From Arthrobacter methylotrophus (GTDB taxonomy: Bacteria > Actinomycetota > Actinomycetes > Actinomycetales > Micrococcaceae): DNA of 64,000 nt. This document shows positions 8,476-16,840 of this stretch, piece by piece. The notes under the pieces are model-generated. The model had not been told where the DNA came from and did not search any database. It saw only the letters and a program-made list of their open reading frames with translations. The stretch covers positions 4,216,001-4,280,000 of the forward strand of contig NZ_BAABED010000001.1 in assembly GCF_039539965.1 (NCBI RefSeq). Direction: 5' to 3'. The translations under genes and the position numbers were made by a program. The stretch's first letter is position 1, and every line of letters begins with the position of its first letter.

Positions 8476-9096
8476 ATGGACCGGCCCGTAGAACGCAAGC
8501 CCCTCAGGGCTGATGCTGCACGCAATGTGGACAAGATCATCACAGCAGCACGCCAGTGCTTCCGCGAGCTGGGGCCCGAGGTTCCGCTTCAAACGATCGC
8601 GGCCACCGCTGGTGTCGGCCCGGCTACCCTGTTCCGCAACTTCGCTGACAAAGAACAACTCGTCCTCGCCGCACTGTCGAGGGAGCTCAGGCTCCATGTG
8701 GACCCGGTCGTGGAAGAGTCCCTCGCGGGCATGGACGCCGCCGTCGGGCTCATCAACGTGATCGACGCCGTGGTGCAGGTTGCCAGCGAAGACGCGAATC
8801 TGCTTGGCGCCGTCGCCGGCCGCCGCGGGCTGCTGGTTGGCATCACCGGGGGCTTGATCGACTCCATGGCTGAACTGCTGATGCGCGGCCAAGGGCAGGG
8901 TTCGCTGCGCAAGGATATTTCGATCGAGGACATGGTGCGACTTGTTGCCATGCTGATCGGTGCCGTTGACACCATGGAGCAGGGATCCCGCGCATGGGAG
9001 CGGCCGGTTGCCCTGCTTGAAGACGCCATCCGCAGCGAACGTCCGTCGCGCCCCCTGCCGCAGCAAACCCCCATCCCGGGGATGGCGTTCGAGTAG
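8476..9096 (+). CDS. TetR-family transcriptional regulator
   Basis: A 206-residue regulator. The TetR N-terminal HTH is clear: ADAARNVDKIITAARQCFRELGPEVPLQTIAATAGVGPATLFRNFADKEQLVLAAL. The C-terminal helical domain is unrelated to known subgroups by eye. The ATG at 8476 is chosen since the long frame upstream reads antisense to the methyltransferase gene. Divergent from the thiamine-binding-type gene and convergent with azlD; its target is not evident. Confidence 0.9.
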   Translation: MDRPVERKPLRADAARNVDKIITAARQCFRELGPEVPLQTIAATAGVGPATLFRNFADKEQLVLAALSRELRLHVDPVVEESLAGMDAAVGLINVIDAVVQVASEDANLLGAVAGRRGLLVGITGGLIDSMAELLMRGQGQGSLRKDISIEDMVRLVAMLIGAVDTMEQGSRAWERPVALLEDAIRSERPSRPLPQQTPIPGMAFE

Positions 9097-9108
9097 ATCG
9101 ATTGCCGG

Positions 9109-9420
9109 TTAGTGCCAGCCGAGCAGCCGCAGGCAAGCCGCCGCCGCTGATCCGACGATGACCACCACGAGGAAAGGGGCCCGGAGCCACAAGGCGATGG
9201 CCCCCGCAGCCAGTGCGCCGAGGCGGGCGTCGAAGGCGAGGGCCTGCCCCGACGCCACCGCGTTGACCACGGTCAGGGATGCCAGCAGGCCGATGGTCAT
9301 GGTGCCGGCCACGCGCATCATCCGGGGACTCCGCAGCAGCTTCGCGGGCACGAAATAGCCCGAAAGCTTGGTGAAGTACGCAAGTCCACAGGCGACGAGG
9401 ATCCAAAGCCAGAGGTTCAT
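9109..9420 (-). CDS. azlD: AzlD-type branched-chain amino acid exporter small subunit
   Basis: A 103-residue protein with four hydrophobic helices, beginning MNLWLWILVACGLAYFTKLSGYFVP. This size and pattern are typical of AzlD, which pairs with AzlC for export of branched-chain amino acids or analogues. The start codon overlaps the azlC stop in an ATGA, which strongly supports the pairing. Confidence 0.85.
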   Translation of the reverse strand: MNLWLWILVACGLAYFTKLSGYFVPAKLLRSPRMMRVAGTMTIGLLASLTVVNAVASGQALAFDARLGALAAGAIALWLRAPFLVVVIVGSAAAACLRLLGWH

Positions 9421-10172
9421 TCGGCGCTACTTTCCCGACTCTCCTGGCCACCGGGTTCCGCGTGGCCGTGCGCGTAAGGGTCGACGTCGGGCTCCATGCC
9501 TTCATCGCTCCGTCCGTGACTGAACCAGCCGATGGCTCCGGCGACTACGGCAGCTACGAGGATGGGCACGCCGGCCGGGACAAACGGTACCGCAATGACG
9601 GTTGCCAAGGCAGCAGCTGCGGCAATCGCCCAGGGCTCTCGGCCCTTGAGTCGCGGCCACAGCAAACCCAGGAACGCCGCAACTGCGGCCCCGTCGAGCC
9701 CCCATTGCTTGGGATCGCCCAAAGCATCGCCAGCCAAGGCGCCCACTGCCGTGAAGATGTTCCACAGCACGAAAATGCCGATGCCCGCGGTCCAGAAGCC
9801 GCGGCGCCGTTCATCCGGAGAGCTTTGGCCCGATGCGGTGGCCGTGGATTCGTCGATGGTGATGTGGGCTTGAGGGTATTTGAGCCAGCCTTTGGGGCGT
9901 AACAGCGCGTTCATCTGCATTCCGTAAATGCCGTTGCGCAGTCCCAGCAGGGCGGCCGCGGTCATGGCGGCAACCCCGGATCCGCCACCGGCCACCACAC
10001 CAATGAACGCGAATTGCGAGCCACCACTGAACATGAAAAGGCTGAAGGTCATGGTCTGCCAAAAAGTGAATCCGGACGCCGAGGCCAACGCCCCGAACGA
10101 GACGCCGTAGAGGCCTGTTGCGATGCTGATGGACAGGCCGACCTTCACCGCCGGGGATTCACGGAGTTTCAT
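9417..10172 (-). CDS. azlC: AzlC-type branched-chain amino acid exporter large subunit
   Basis: A 251-residue polytopic membrane protein with the AzlC signature: GVSFGALASASGFTFWQTMTFSLFMFSGGSQFAFIGV, followed by LLGLRNGIYGM and ITIDESTATA. Together with AzlD it should form an amino acid exporter. The C-terminus is an extended hydrophilic tail rich in Glu, His and Gly, longer than in many homologues. The 5' end overlaps the upstream DoxX-like gene by 14 nt, suggesting a three-gene operon. Confidence 0.88.
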   Translation of the reverse strand: MKLRESPAVKVGLSISIATGLYGVSFGALASASGFTFWQTMTFSLFMFSGGSQFAFIGVVAGGGSGVAAMTAAALLGLRNGIYGMQMNALLRPKGWLKYPQAHITIDESTATASGQSSPDERRRGFWTAGIGIFVLWNIFTAVGALAGDALGDPKQWGLDGAAVAAFLGLLWPRLKGREPWAIAAAAALATVIAVPFVPAGVPILVAAVVAGAIGWFSHGRSDEGMEPDVDPYAHGHAEPGGQESRESSAE

Positions 10173-10653
10173 ACGCGTGTTTCGCCCCGGCCAAGCTCCA
10201 TGCCCACAGGATCAGGGGCAGCTGCAACGGGAGCCGCAACGTATGGATCCGCCGCTCGGACGCGGTTCCGCCAGCACCGTACGCGCGGCGGAGCGCATCC
10301 ACGTGGCCGGCCAGGAATGCCGTGAACATCAATGCGGTGCCGCGTGCTGCGGCCTTGCGCGTGGCAGGAATCAAGAGCCCGACGGCGGCAGTCGCCTCGA
10401 GCAGCCCGCTCACCGCGATCCACTCCTCCCGGGACATGACCGCCAAGGCGCCATTCCGCGGGGTGGTCATGCTGTCGTTGTTTTCGAGGTCGACGTACCC
10501 GGTCCCGTCGTCTTCACGGCAAAGGTAGTCCGGGACCACCGAGGTGAAGAATTTTGGCTGCTGGAAGTGCTTCTTGGCGCTGACAAGCAACAGTGCACCC
10601 ATGGCCACCGCGGAAATTGTCTGGGTTGTCCGGGCGGACCATGAAAAAGGCAT
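10159..10653 (-). CDS. DoxX-like four-helix membrane protein
   Basis: About 164 residues with several hydrophobic helices (TISAVAMGALLLVSAKKHF; VSGLLEATAAVGLLIPATRK; ALMFTAFLAGHVDALRRAY; LQLPLILWAWSLAGA). The pattern SGLLEATAAVGLLIPATR resembles the conserved third-helix region of DoxX-type proteins. Function unknown. ATG 10653 is used; an in-frame TTG lies four codons upstream. The 3' end overlaps azlC. Confidence 0.65.
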   Translation of the reverse strand: MPFSWSARTTQTISAVAMGALLLVSAKKHFQQPKFFTSVVPDYLCREDDGTGYVDLENNDSMTTPRNGALAVMSREEWIAVSGLLEATAAVGLLIPATRKAAARGTALMFTAFLAGHVDALRRAYGAGGTASERRIHTLRLPLQLPLILWAWSLAGAKHAYETP

Positions 10654-10719
10654 GTCTTCATGCAACCACAGGCCCGCCCGACGCGGTAACCGGCGAGTTG
10701 CGTCACGCCGTCCTCGCAG

Positions 10720-10785
10720 CCCAACTGACTGGCAGTTGTTGTCGTTATGACGCCTCAGAACGACAACAAGTGCGAGCTAGTTGGG
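10720..10785. repeat. 66-bp inverted repeat, copy 1
   Basis: Two 27-nt arms (10720-10746 and 10759-10785, 23 of 27 pairs complementary) around a 12-nt loop. It starts CCCAACT and ends AGTTGGG. The same 27-12-27 architecture and closely related sequence recur at 42281-42346 and 54792-54857. The right arm covers the stop codon of the GDPD gene. Confidence 0.85.
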
Positions 10786-11712
10786 AACCTCTAACTGGGC
10801 GATGACCTGGGCCGGTTTGTTGGTGGTGATCTCGTGAATGCCCAGTCCTTGGCACAGGGCAACATCGTTCTCCGTATCGACGGTCCACACCCGGAAGCGC
10901 CGGCCGGATTCCAACCAGCGCTGAACGGTGCGGGCATGCTTGCGAACGTAGTCGATACCCGGGCCGGCGAGCCCAACCTCACAGTCATCCAGGATCCGTT
11001 CGCCCTCCTGCTGGGTTGCCTTCATGAGGTTTGCCACGGCTCCCCCTGTGATGACGCCCAGTCCAAGTTCATCGCGGACTTCCTCCACGGTGACGTCGTC
11101 CACCAGTTGGCAAATGTGCTCCGCAGGAACGAACTGGAGCAGGTGCTTGACGGAATCCGGGCTGAAGCTCATGAACGAAACCCGGACGTTGTCCAACGTG
11201 GACGTCTCCGCGTTCCAGCCTTCGCTGCCCAGAAGCTCCAGTACACGGTCTTCGAGCTTGAGCTGGTAAGGGCTGGGGTGCTTGAGTTCAATGGCCAAGC
11301 CGATCTCCCTACCGGCACCGCGCAGGATCTCCAACAGCTCAGGGAGCGTGAGGAACTGGTCCGATTTCGCGCCATATTGCTCTGGGATCCGGGCGCCCTT
11401 CCAAGAAGAGAAATCCAGCTGACGCAGCTCCTCGAGTGTCTTATCGGCCACTGGACCCGTCCCGTCCGAGGTGCGGTCCAGATTTGAGTCGTGAAGCAGG
11501 ACGACCTGCTGGTCCCGGGTCAAGTGGACATCTCCCTCGACGCCGTCGGCGCCGTCGGCGATTGCCTTCAAGTATGCGGCACGCGTGTGCTCCGCGAATG
11601 CCGCACTGGCTCCGCGGTGGGCGTAGACCATAGGCCTCGGGTTTTGCTCCGTGCTTTGGTCTGGGCTGTGCTCCATGCTTTGCTCTGTGCGACCGAGCTT
11701 GTCATTCGTCAT
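10777..11712 (-). CDS. Glycerophosphodiester phosphodiesterase
   Basis: Hydrolyses glycerophosphodiesters to glycerol 3-phosphate and an alcohol. The PI-PLC-like TIM barrel motifs are complete: YAHRGASAAFAEHTRAAYLKAIADGADGVEGDVHLTRDQQVVLLHD holds the metal-binding HR, E(G)D and catalytic HD. AIELKHPS and RVWTVDTENDV follow. There is no signal peptide, so it is probably cytosolic. ATG 11712 is chosen; an in-frame GTG at 11745 and ATG at 11676 are alternatives, none with a good ribosome site. It diverges from the DUF445 gene with only about 50 bases between. The stop codon lies in a 66-bp inverted repeat. Confidence 0.88.
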   Translation of the reverse strand: MTNDKLGRTEQSMEHSPDQSTEQNPRPMVYAHRGASAAFAEHTRAAYLKAIADGADGVEGDVHLTRDQQVVLLHDSNLDRTSDGTGPVADKTLEELRQLDFSSWKGARIPEQYGAKSDQFLTLPELLEILRGAGREIGLAIELKHPSPYQLKLEDRVLELLGSEGWNAETSTLDNVRVSFMSFSPDSVKHLLQFVPAEHICQLVDDVTVEEVRDELGLGVITGGAVANLMKATQQEGERILDDCEVGLAGPGIDYVRKHARTVQRWLESGRRFRVWTVDTENDVALCQGLGIHEITTNKPAQVIAQLEVPN

Positions 11713-11762
11713 GGAGATACGGTAGCCCACGCCTATGGCAGCCACGGGGCTACGCTGGGCAC

Positions 11763-13124
11763 ATGCAGGTGAACTCTGAACAAATCACGGTGACGGACAG
11801 CGACAGTGGCCTTCCGGGAGGGGCCCCGCGGCACGGAGGCCACGTCAAGGCCTCGACGGTTGCGGCCGACGTCGGGCAGCGGAACGGTGACGCCGAAAAG
11901 GCGGCTGCCCTGCGCCGGATGAAATCGGTGGCGCTGGCACTGCTGATCGTCATGGCGGTAGTTTTCACCGCCGCTTTCGCCTTGCAAAAGCAGTATCCGT
12001 GGCTGGAATACGTGCGGGCCGCAGCAGAGGGAGGCATGGTGGGAGCGCTGGCCGACTGGTTCGCCGTCACCGCGCTGTTCAAATACCCCATGGGCCTGAA
12101 AATCCCTCACACAGCCATCATCCCGAGGCGCAAGGACCAGATCGGCGCCTCGCTCGGGGAATTCGTGGAGACCAACTTCCTGTCCGAACAGGTGGTCCAG
12201 GAAAAGCTTGCGAGCCTTGACATCGCCCGGAAAGCCGGAAAATGGCTCGGGTCTGCCGCGGGCGCCGAGCGCGTCGCAAAGGAAGGGTCAGCGCTGATCC
12301 GAGGTGCGTTCACGGTGCTGAACGACGACGACATCCAAGCAGTGATTGAGGGCATGGTTCGCAAGCATTTGCTCGCACCGCCGTGGGGGCCACCGGTGGG
12401 ACGGATGGCCGAGCGGCTCTTCGCCGAAGGCCACCACCACAAGCTTGTGGACCTCCTGGTGGATCGCGCGGCCGACTGGGTGGAGGCGAACCACTCCACG
12501 GTGAACCGGGTCGTGTCCGACCGTTCTCCCCTCTGGGTTCCGTCCTTCGTGGACGACCTGGTGGGCGACAGGGTCTACAACGAGATTGCCAAGTTCGTCC
12601 GGGCGGTGCAGCGGGACCCCGATCACCAGGTGCGCCAGTCAATCGACACGTATCTCGGGGACCTCGCCCAGGACCTTCAGCACGATCCCGCAATGATTGC
12701 CCGGGCCGAGGGAATTAAGACCCAGATCCTTGGTGATCCCGAGGTCCGCGAACTGGCCTCCCGCACCTGGGGCACCATCAAGAACGCGCTGCTCACCGCC
12801 GTCGACGATCCCGACAGTGAGCTGACGCAGCGTTTCAAGAGCGCCATGCGGGACTTCGGTGCCCGGCTTGTCAGCGACGACGAGTTGGCAGGCAAGGTCA
12901 ACGTCTGGATCGGCGACGCTGCCGGCTACCTCGTCAAAACGTACCGCTCCGACATCGCCGGGGTCATCACGGACACCGTTGCCCGCTGGGATGCCCAGGA
13001 AACCTCGGAAAAGATCGAACTCCAGGTTGGCAAGGACCTGCAATACATCCGCATCAACGGAACCGTGGTGGGGTCGCTGGCAGGGCTGGCAATCTTCGCC
13101 GTGGCGCACTTGGTGTTCGGCTGA
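11763..13124 (+). CDS. DUF445 family membrane protein
   Basis: A 453-residue protein of the DUF445 family, unknown function. A hydrophobic helix (KSVALALLIVMAVVFTAAFAL) is followed by EGGMVGALADWFAVTALFKYPMGLKIPHTAIIPRRKDQIGASLGEFVE, the family hallmark. A long helical domain and a C-terminal membrane helix (VVGSLAGLAIFAVAHLVFG) complete it, preceded by the conserved LQYIRINGT. The topology fits a protein anchored at both ends. No ribosome site is obvious at ATG 11763. Confidence 0.88.
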   Translation: MQVNSEQITVTDSDSGLPGGAPRHGGHVKASTVAADVGQRNGDAEKAAALRRMKSVALALLIVMAVVFTAAFALQKQYPWLEYVRAAAEGGMVGALADWFAVTALFKYPMGLKIPHTAIIPRRKDQIGASLGEFVETNFLSEQVVQEKLASLDIARKAGKWLGSAAGAERVAKEGSALIRGAFTVLNDDDIQAVIEGMVRKHLLAPPWGPPVGRMAERLFAEGHHHKLVDLLVDRAADWVEANHSTVNRVVSDRSPLWVPSFVDDLVGDRVYNEIAKFVRAVQRDPDHQVRQSIDTYLGDLAQDLQHDPAMIARAEGIKTQILGDPEVRELASRTWGTIKNALLTAVDDPDSELTQRFKSAMRDFGARLVSDDELAGKVNVWIGDAAGYLVKTYRSDIAGVITDTVARWDAQETSEKIELQVGKDLQYIRINGTVVGSLAGLAIFAVAHLVFG

Positions 13125-13146
13125 CTTCCCCACAACCGGCACCAAT

Positions 13147-13351
13147 GGACATGCCCACCTTTGAGTAGCTCGAAGGGACATGCCCCACGTGGTCATCCAG
13201 AACCGGAAATGGACATGCTCACCCCTTGCCACAAGCAATGGACATAATCCCAATATGTCCACTCCTCACACCCAGCAAGGGACATGCCCCACGCGGTGTG
13301 CGCGCGAAGAAGGGACATGTCCACTCCTTGCAGCGAAGAAGGCGCATGTCC
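13147..13351. repeat. Array A of seven GGACATG-type palindromic motifs
   Basis: Between the convergent DUF445 and pxpC genes lie seven copies of a GGGACATGTCC-like motif, starting near 13147, 13175, 13211, 13240, 13279, 13312 and 13341. The one at 13240-13260 is the long form, GGACATA, 7 nt, TATGTCC (perfect 7-bp arms). Others read GGGACATGCCCC or GGGACATGTCC. Spacers of about 20-30 nt are not identical, so this is not a CRISPR array. A second array with the same motifs is at 38477-38692. Confidence 0.85.
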
Positions 13352-13365
13352 GGTGGAGCGGAACC

Positions 13366-14343
13366 TCAGCCGAGGAAGCGGATCCGCTGGCCAGGGCGCG
13401 CCTGGCCCAGCAGGTCCAGATCCGCGCGGCGCACCACCGCGATGACCGGATAGCCACCTGTCACGGGATGATCAGCCAGGAATATCGTGGGGAGGCCCGA
13501 CGGCGGCACTTGCAGGGCGCCGAGCACCATGCCTTCGCTGGGCAGTTCCTCGTTCCGGGTCTGGGTCAGCGGGCGGCCCACCAGCCGGGCGCCAATCCTG
13601 TTCGAATCAGGCGACAGGGTCCATTCCTGGCTGACAAGGCGGCGCCAGGACTCGTCGTCGAACCAGTCTGATCGGGGGCCGCGGTCCACGCGGGCGGTGA
13701 TGGCTCGCCCGGGATCAGGGGCCCGGCGGATAGCAGGGAGCGTGCCCGCCCCACGCCCCGTGCCCGCCCCACGCCCCGTGCCCGCCCCACGCCCCGTGCC
13801 CGCCCCACGCCCCGTGCCCGCCCCACGCCCCGTGCCCGCGCCGGGCCCCGGGCCAGGCCCTGACACCAAACCGTTGCCCGCGGAAACTCGCCCAACCACC
13901 AATTGTTCGCCCGATTTCAACGGAGCAGGGCCTTCACCGGAGAGCATGTCCGTACTGCTGGACCCGAGGAGCTGGGGCGCATCGATTCCGCCCTGCACCC
14001 CTAGGTAGTACCTCAGTCCGAACAGCGGTGCGCCAAAGTCCAACACAGCACCAGGTGCCACCCGGACGGCTTGGTTGAGCGGAATCTCGGCACCGTTGAG
14101 GGTCACGATTCCCTCTGCGCCCGCCACCGCAACGGTGGACGCGGTGATGAACCTCAAACGCAGGCCGCCCAACAGGATCTCAAGCCCAGCCGCCTCCGGA
14201 GAGTTCCCCACCAGCAGGTTGGCAAGGCGCAGGGATTGCCGGTCCAGGGCACCGGAAGGACTCAGCCCCAATGAAGCCCAACCCTGTCTGCCAAGGTCTT
14301 CCACCACAGTGAGCGGGCCGGGGTTCAGCACCACAATCCCCAT
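13366..14343 (-). CDS. pxpC: 5-oxoprolinase subunit C (biotin-dependent carboxylase-like, KipA type)
   Basis: Third subunit of the ATP-dependent 5-oxoprolinase that opens pyroglutamate to glutamate. Family marks: [43 protein letters not shown] at the N-terminus, [14 protein letters not shown], and [17 protein letters not shown] near the end. The gene touches pxpB at a TGATG junction. Between about residues 166 and 202 the protein contains TGRGAG repeats encoded by an 18-bp minisatellite; this insert lies between conserved blocks and is probably a surface loop. The frame stays open, so the gene looks functional. Confidence 0.9.
   Translation of the reverse strand: MGIVVLNPGPLTVVEDLGRQGWASLGLSPSGALDRQSLRLANLLVGNSPEAAGLEILLGGLRLRFITASTVAVAGAEGIVTLNGAEIPLNQAVRVAPGAVLDFGAPLFGLRYYLGVQGGIDAPQLLGSSSTDMLSGEGPAPLKSGEQLVVGRVSAGNGLVSGPGPGPGAGTGRGAGTGRGAGTGRGAGTGRGAGTGRGAGTLPAIRRAPDPGRAITARVDRGPRSDWFDDESWRRLVSQEWTLSPDSNRIGARLVGRPLTQTRNEELPSEGMVLGALQVPPSGLPTIFLADHPVTGGYPVIAVVRRADLDLLGQARPGQRIRFLG
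13741..13848. repeat. 18-bp in-frame tandem repeat inside pxpC
   Basis: Five exact copies of an 18-bp unit (CGTGCCCGCCCCACGCCC on the + strand) and a sixth diverged copy, with no interruption. It encodes repeated Thr-Gly-Arg-Gly-Ala-Gly in pxpC. Copy-number change would keep the frame. Confidence 0.95.
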
Positions 14344-15023
14344 CAGACCTCCACGAAGCGCACCAGGTCACCCGGCCTGATCAGCGCGGGCTCGGCTTTG
14401 GACGCGTCCCAAAGTGCCGCCGTCGTGATTCCAATCAATTGCCAACCGCCCGGCGAGGATCGCGGGTAGACGCCGCTGAACTCGCCCGCGAGCCCAACAG
14501 AGCCAGCCGGTACCGCTGTCCGGGGAGTGTTGCGTCGCGGGACACGGAGCCGTTCGTGGCTGGTGACCAGGTACACGAATCCGGGCGCAAAACCCGAAAA
14601 GGCGGCCGTCCATTCAGAGCTCGTGTGGAGTTTGACCACGTCCGCCTCGCTCATCCTGAGGAACTGCGCCGTTTCTGTGAGGTCGGGGCCTCCGTAGGAC
14701 ACCTCGATGGTCACTTCACGGCCCGAGCTGACGACGTCGCGTGCCGGTTCGGCGGATTGCAGCCAGTCGCAGACCTCGGAGGGGCGGATCGTCCCCGGAT
14801 CGAAGGTGACCAGGACAGTCCGTGCAGCGGGCACGACGTCGATGATCCCCGGCGGTACGGCTAGACCCGACGCGCCGGCCCCGGTCAGCCCGCGGTAGTA
14901 AGCCACAACGGCGGTCAGCTCGGGCAGTTCCACCAAGAACGCGCTGTCTCCACAGGGCAAAATAATCCGGGTGCCGGAGTCACGCGAACCGAGGGCCTCA
15001 GGCGAAGGATGCAATCTCCACAC
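14343..15023 (-). CDS. pxpB: 5-oxoprolinase subunit B (KipI type)
   Basis: Second subunit of bacterial 5-oxoprolinase. The KipI-family features are clear: IILPCGDSAFLVELPELTAVVAYYRGL, a mid-region EVTIEVSYGGPDLTETAQFLRMSEADVVKLHTSSEW, GFAPGFVYL, and PGSVGLAG-like and SPGGWQLIG blocks near the end. The start is uncertain: no ATG fits. GTG at 15023 is preceded by AGGAA; TTG at 15014 is an alternative. Either overlaps the end of pxpA, consistent with coupled translation in a pxpA-pxpB-pxpC operon. Confidence 0.85.
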   Translation of the reverse strand: MWRLHPSPEALGSRDSGTRIILPCGDSAFLVELPELTAVVAYYRGLTGAGASGLAVPPGIIDVVPAARTVLVTFDPGTIRPSEVCDWLQSAEPARDVVSSGREVTIEVSYGGPDLTETAQFLRMSEADVVKLHTSSEWTAAFSGFAPGFVYLVTSHERLRVPRRNTPRTAVPAGSVGLAGEFSGVYPRSSPGGWQLIGITTAALWDASKAEPALIRPGDLVRFVEV

Positions 15024-15747
15024 CGGCTTCCTCAAGGCCGGCGCGCACCGCCGCGGCCAGCTCCACGGCGCCCGGGGTATCGCCATGGATGCACAGCGAG
15101 TCGGGATTGACCTGCACCACCGTGCCGTCCACGGCCAATACCTCGCCCCGTACGGCAAAGCGCACGGCCCGCTCGACGACGGCCGCGGCGTCGTGCACGA
15201 CGGCGCCTTCCTGCGAGCGCGGCACCAGCGTGCCGTCCGGCAAATAGCCGCGGTCGACGAAAGCCTCCCGAAACACCGGGTGACCGGATTCTTCGGCAAG
15301 ACGCAGCAACGCGGAACCAGGCAGCCCAAGGACGGGAAGCCCGGGATCGTAGGCGTGAATTGCCGCAACTACGGCTTCGGCCTGATCGACGTCGTGGACG
15401 ATCCTGTTGTACAGGGCACCGTGCGGCTTCACGTAGTCCACGGATGCGCCCACGGCATGGGCCACTCCGTCCAGTGCACCTAGCTGGTAGAGGACGTCGC
15501 CGAAGAGCTCATCGAAGGACATGTCCATCGATCGCCGCCCGAAACCGTGCAGGTCCCGGTAGCCCACGTGGGCGCCGACCCGGACGTCGAGCTCAAAGGC
15601 CGCACGGCAACTGTCCAGCATGGTCACGGGGTCTCCGGCGTGGAAGCCGCAGGCGACGTTGGCGCTGCTGACAATCCGGAACATCGCCGCATCGTTCCCC
15701 ATGGTCCAGGAGCCGAACGACTCCCCCGAATCAGCGTTGAGGTCCAC
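14998..15747 (-). CDS. pxpA: 5-oxoprolinase subunit A (LamB/YcsF family)
   Basis: First subunit of 5-oxoprolinase. The signature is DLNADSGESFGSW right after the start, then VSSANVACGFHAGDP and a late FVDRGYLPDGTLVPRS. The GTG at 15747 is chosen because it gives the family's usual length of about 249 residues and has GGAAGG upstream; longer frames read through the upstream gene. It overlaps the EcsC-family gene by 17 nt and pxpB by about 26 nt, so four genes may form one transcript. Confidence 0.9.
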   Translation of the reverse strand: MDLNADSGESFGSWTMGNDAAMFRIVSSANVACGFHAGDPVTMLDSCRAAFELDVRVGAHVGYRDLHGFGRRSMDMSFDELFGDVLYQLGALDGVAHAVGASVDYVKPHGALYNRIVHDVDQAEAVVAAIHAYDPGLPVLGLPGSALLRLAEESGHPVFREAFVDRGYLPDGTLVPRSQEGAVVHDAAAVVERAVRFAVRGEVLAVDGTVVQVNPDSLCIHGDTPGAVELAAAVRAGLEEAGVEIASFA

Positions 15748-16534
15748 TATGTCCGCCTTCCAGCGCGTTCTGGCGGGCGGCTGGAAGCAGCTCGCCCGGA
15801 ATGATGTCCGGCATAGGACCAAATGCCTCCCGCGCCGAGGCGGCCACTGCGCGCCCCATGACGCGATTCCCGACGCCACCCACCACAGCCCCCACGCCGA
15901 AAGGCAGGGCACGGCCAAGGAACGCAGCACCTTGGCGCCTGAGCAACTTCTTGAGGAAGGCGCGCTGGATCGCGTCGCGAACCACGCCGAATCCTCCGCC
16001 AGGCAGCTTCCTGATGAGAGTTCTGCCCCAGGCCTGCGTCACGCCGTTGCCCTTGCCGAGCGATTGTCCACTGAGCGCACCCAACAGGGTGGTGCCCTCC
16101 TCGCCGAGCATGATCGCCATGACCATAGTGCGTGCACGGTCCGGATCGGTCAGGCGGATGCCGTGGAGCTCGGCCAAGGAAGCGGCATAAAGCGCCGTTC
16201 CTTCCAGGAAACCGATGGTCGCCACGGCGGACAGGCCCAGCGAGGCTGCGGTGCCGATGCCAGGCACGACGGCGGTTGCCCCGACGGCGGCCCCTCCACC
16301 AGTGACGGCGGCGAGGTAGTCGCGCTCCAGCTTGGCGGCCAGCTGTGCCGCCGTGGCCTGCGGGTGTTTGCGCTGCAGGCGACGCAGGTTCGCCAGGACA
16401 AGGGGACGCTGGACGTCGACGGCGCGGAGCAGCACGTGGTGGACACCGGGCTTGGCTTTGCCGTTGGCGTCGAACATGGCGTTGTGGGCGGTTTCCTGCG
16501 CAATCTTAACTGCCGGGTTGGGCCGTCTGGCCAT
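15731..16534 (-). CDS. EcsC-family protein
   Basis: A 267-residue protein with alternating Gly/Ala-rich hydrophobic stretches: TGGGAAVGATAVVPGIGTAASLGLSAVATIGFLEGTALYAASLAELHG, then GVGAVVGGVGNRVMGRAV. This matches the EcsC family of unknown function, often membrane-associated. GAGGTG lies a few bases before ATG 16534. It overlaps pxpA, but a role in pyroglutamate use is not known. Confidence 0.75.
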   Translation of the reverse strand: MARRPNPAVKIAQETAHNAMFDANGKAKPGVHHVLLRAVDVQRPLVLANLRRLQRKHPQATAAQLAAKLERDYLAAVTGGGAAVGATAVVPGIGTAASLGLSAVATIGFLEGTALYAASLAELHGIRLTDPDRARTMVMAIMLGEEGTTLLGALSGQSLGKGNGVTQAWGRTLIRKLPGGGFGVVRDAIQRAFLKKLLRRQGAAFLGRALPFGVGAVVGGVGNRVMGRAVAASAREAFGPMPDIIPGELLPAARQNALEGGHSGPQR

Positions 16535-16578
16535 TCTTCACCTCTGCATTCAGCCGTTGGATTCGTGCGGTAGTTCCT

Positions 16579-16595
16579 TGGCCTAGCCTAGGCCA
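16579..16595. promoter_or_regulatory. Perfect 7-3-7 palindrome in a divergent gap
   Basis: TGGCCTA-GCC-TAGGCCA lies between the EcsC gene start (minus strand) and a small plus-strand gene. It could be an operator for either transcript; no regulator is assigned. Confidence 0.4.
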
Positions 16596-16667
16596 CATGT
16601 CCCCTTCCCGGCGTAGACTTGAGTGCATTCACGGGAACAGTCCAACGAAGGACGGGGAGTATCCGGA

Positions 16668-16814
16668 ATGAACAAAGCAGCAGAGCCCAACGACGTCCGG
16701 CATCACAGTGACGCGCCTGCCGAAGGGGAAACCGACGGCTGGGTCCTTCACGAGACCGGGCTACACAGCCAGGATCCCGCCGAAGGGCCGGACACCGACG
16801 ACGCCCCCGCATAG
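16668..16814 (+). CDS. Hypothetical acidic small protein, 48 aa
   Basis: Not recognised. ATG 16668 is preceded by GGGGAG at a workable distance. The product is hydrophilic, acidic and disordered-looking (EPNDVRHHSDAPAEGETDGW ... GPDTDDAPA). It lies just upstream of the alkylation-repair-like gene on the same strand and may be cotranscribed. Coding status rests on the ribosome site and codon use only. Confidence 0.45.
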   Translation: MNKAAEPNDVRHHSDAPAEGETDGWVLHETGLHSQDPAEGPDTDDAPA

Positions 16815-16840
16815 CAGCCCGCGCACGCCTAGGCGTAAAA

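Noticed and set aside
13147..13351. Possible CRISPR array
   Set aside because: Motifs are only 10-21 bp, palindromic, variable, irregularly spaced, with no cas genes in the window.
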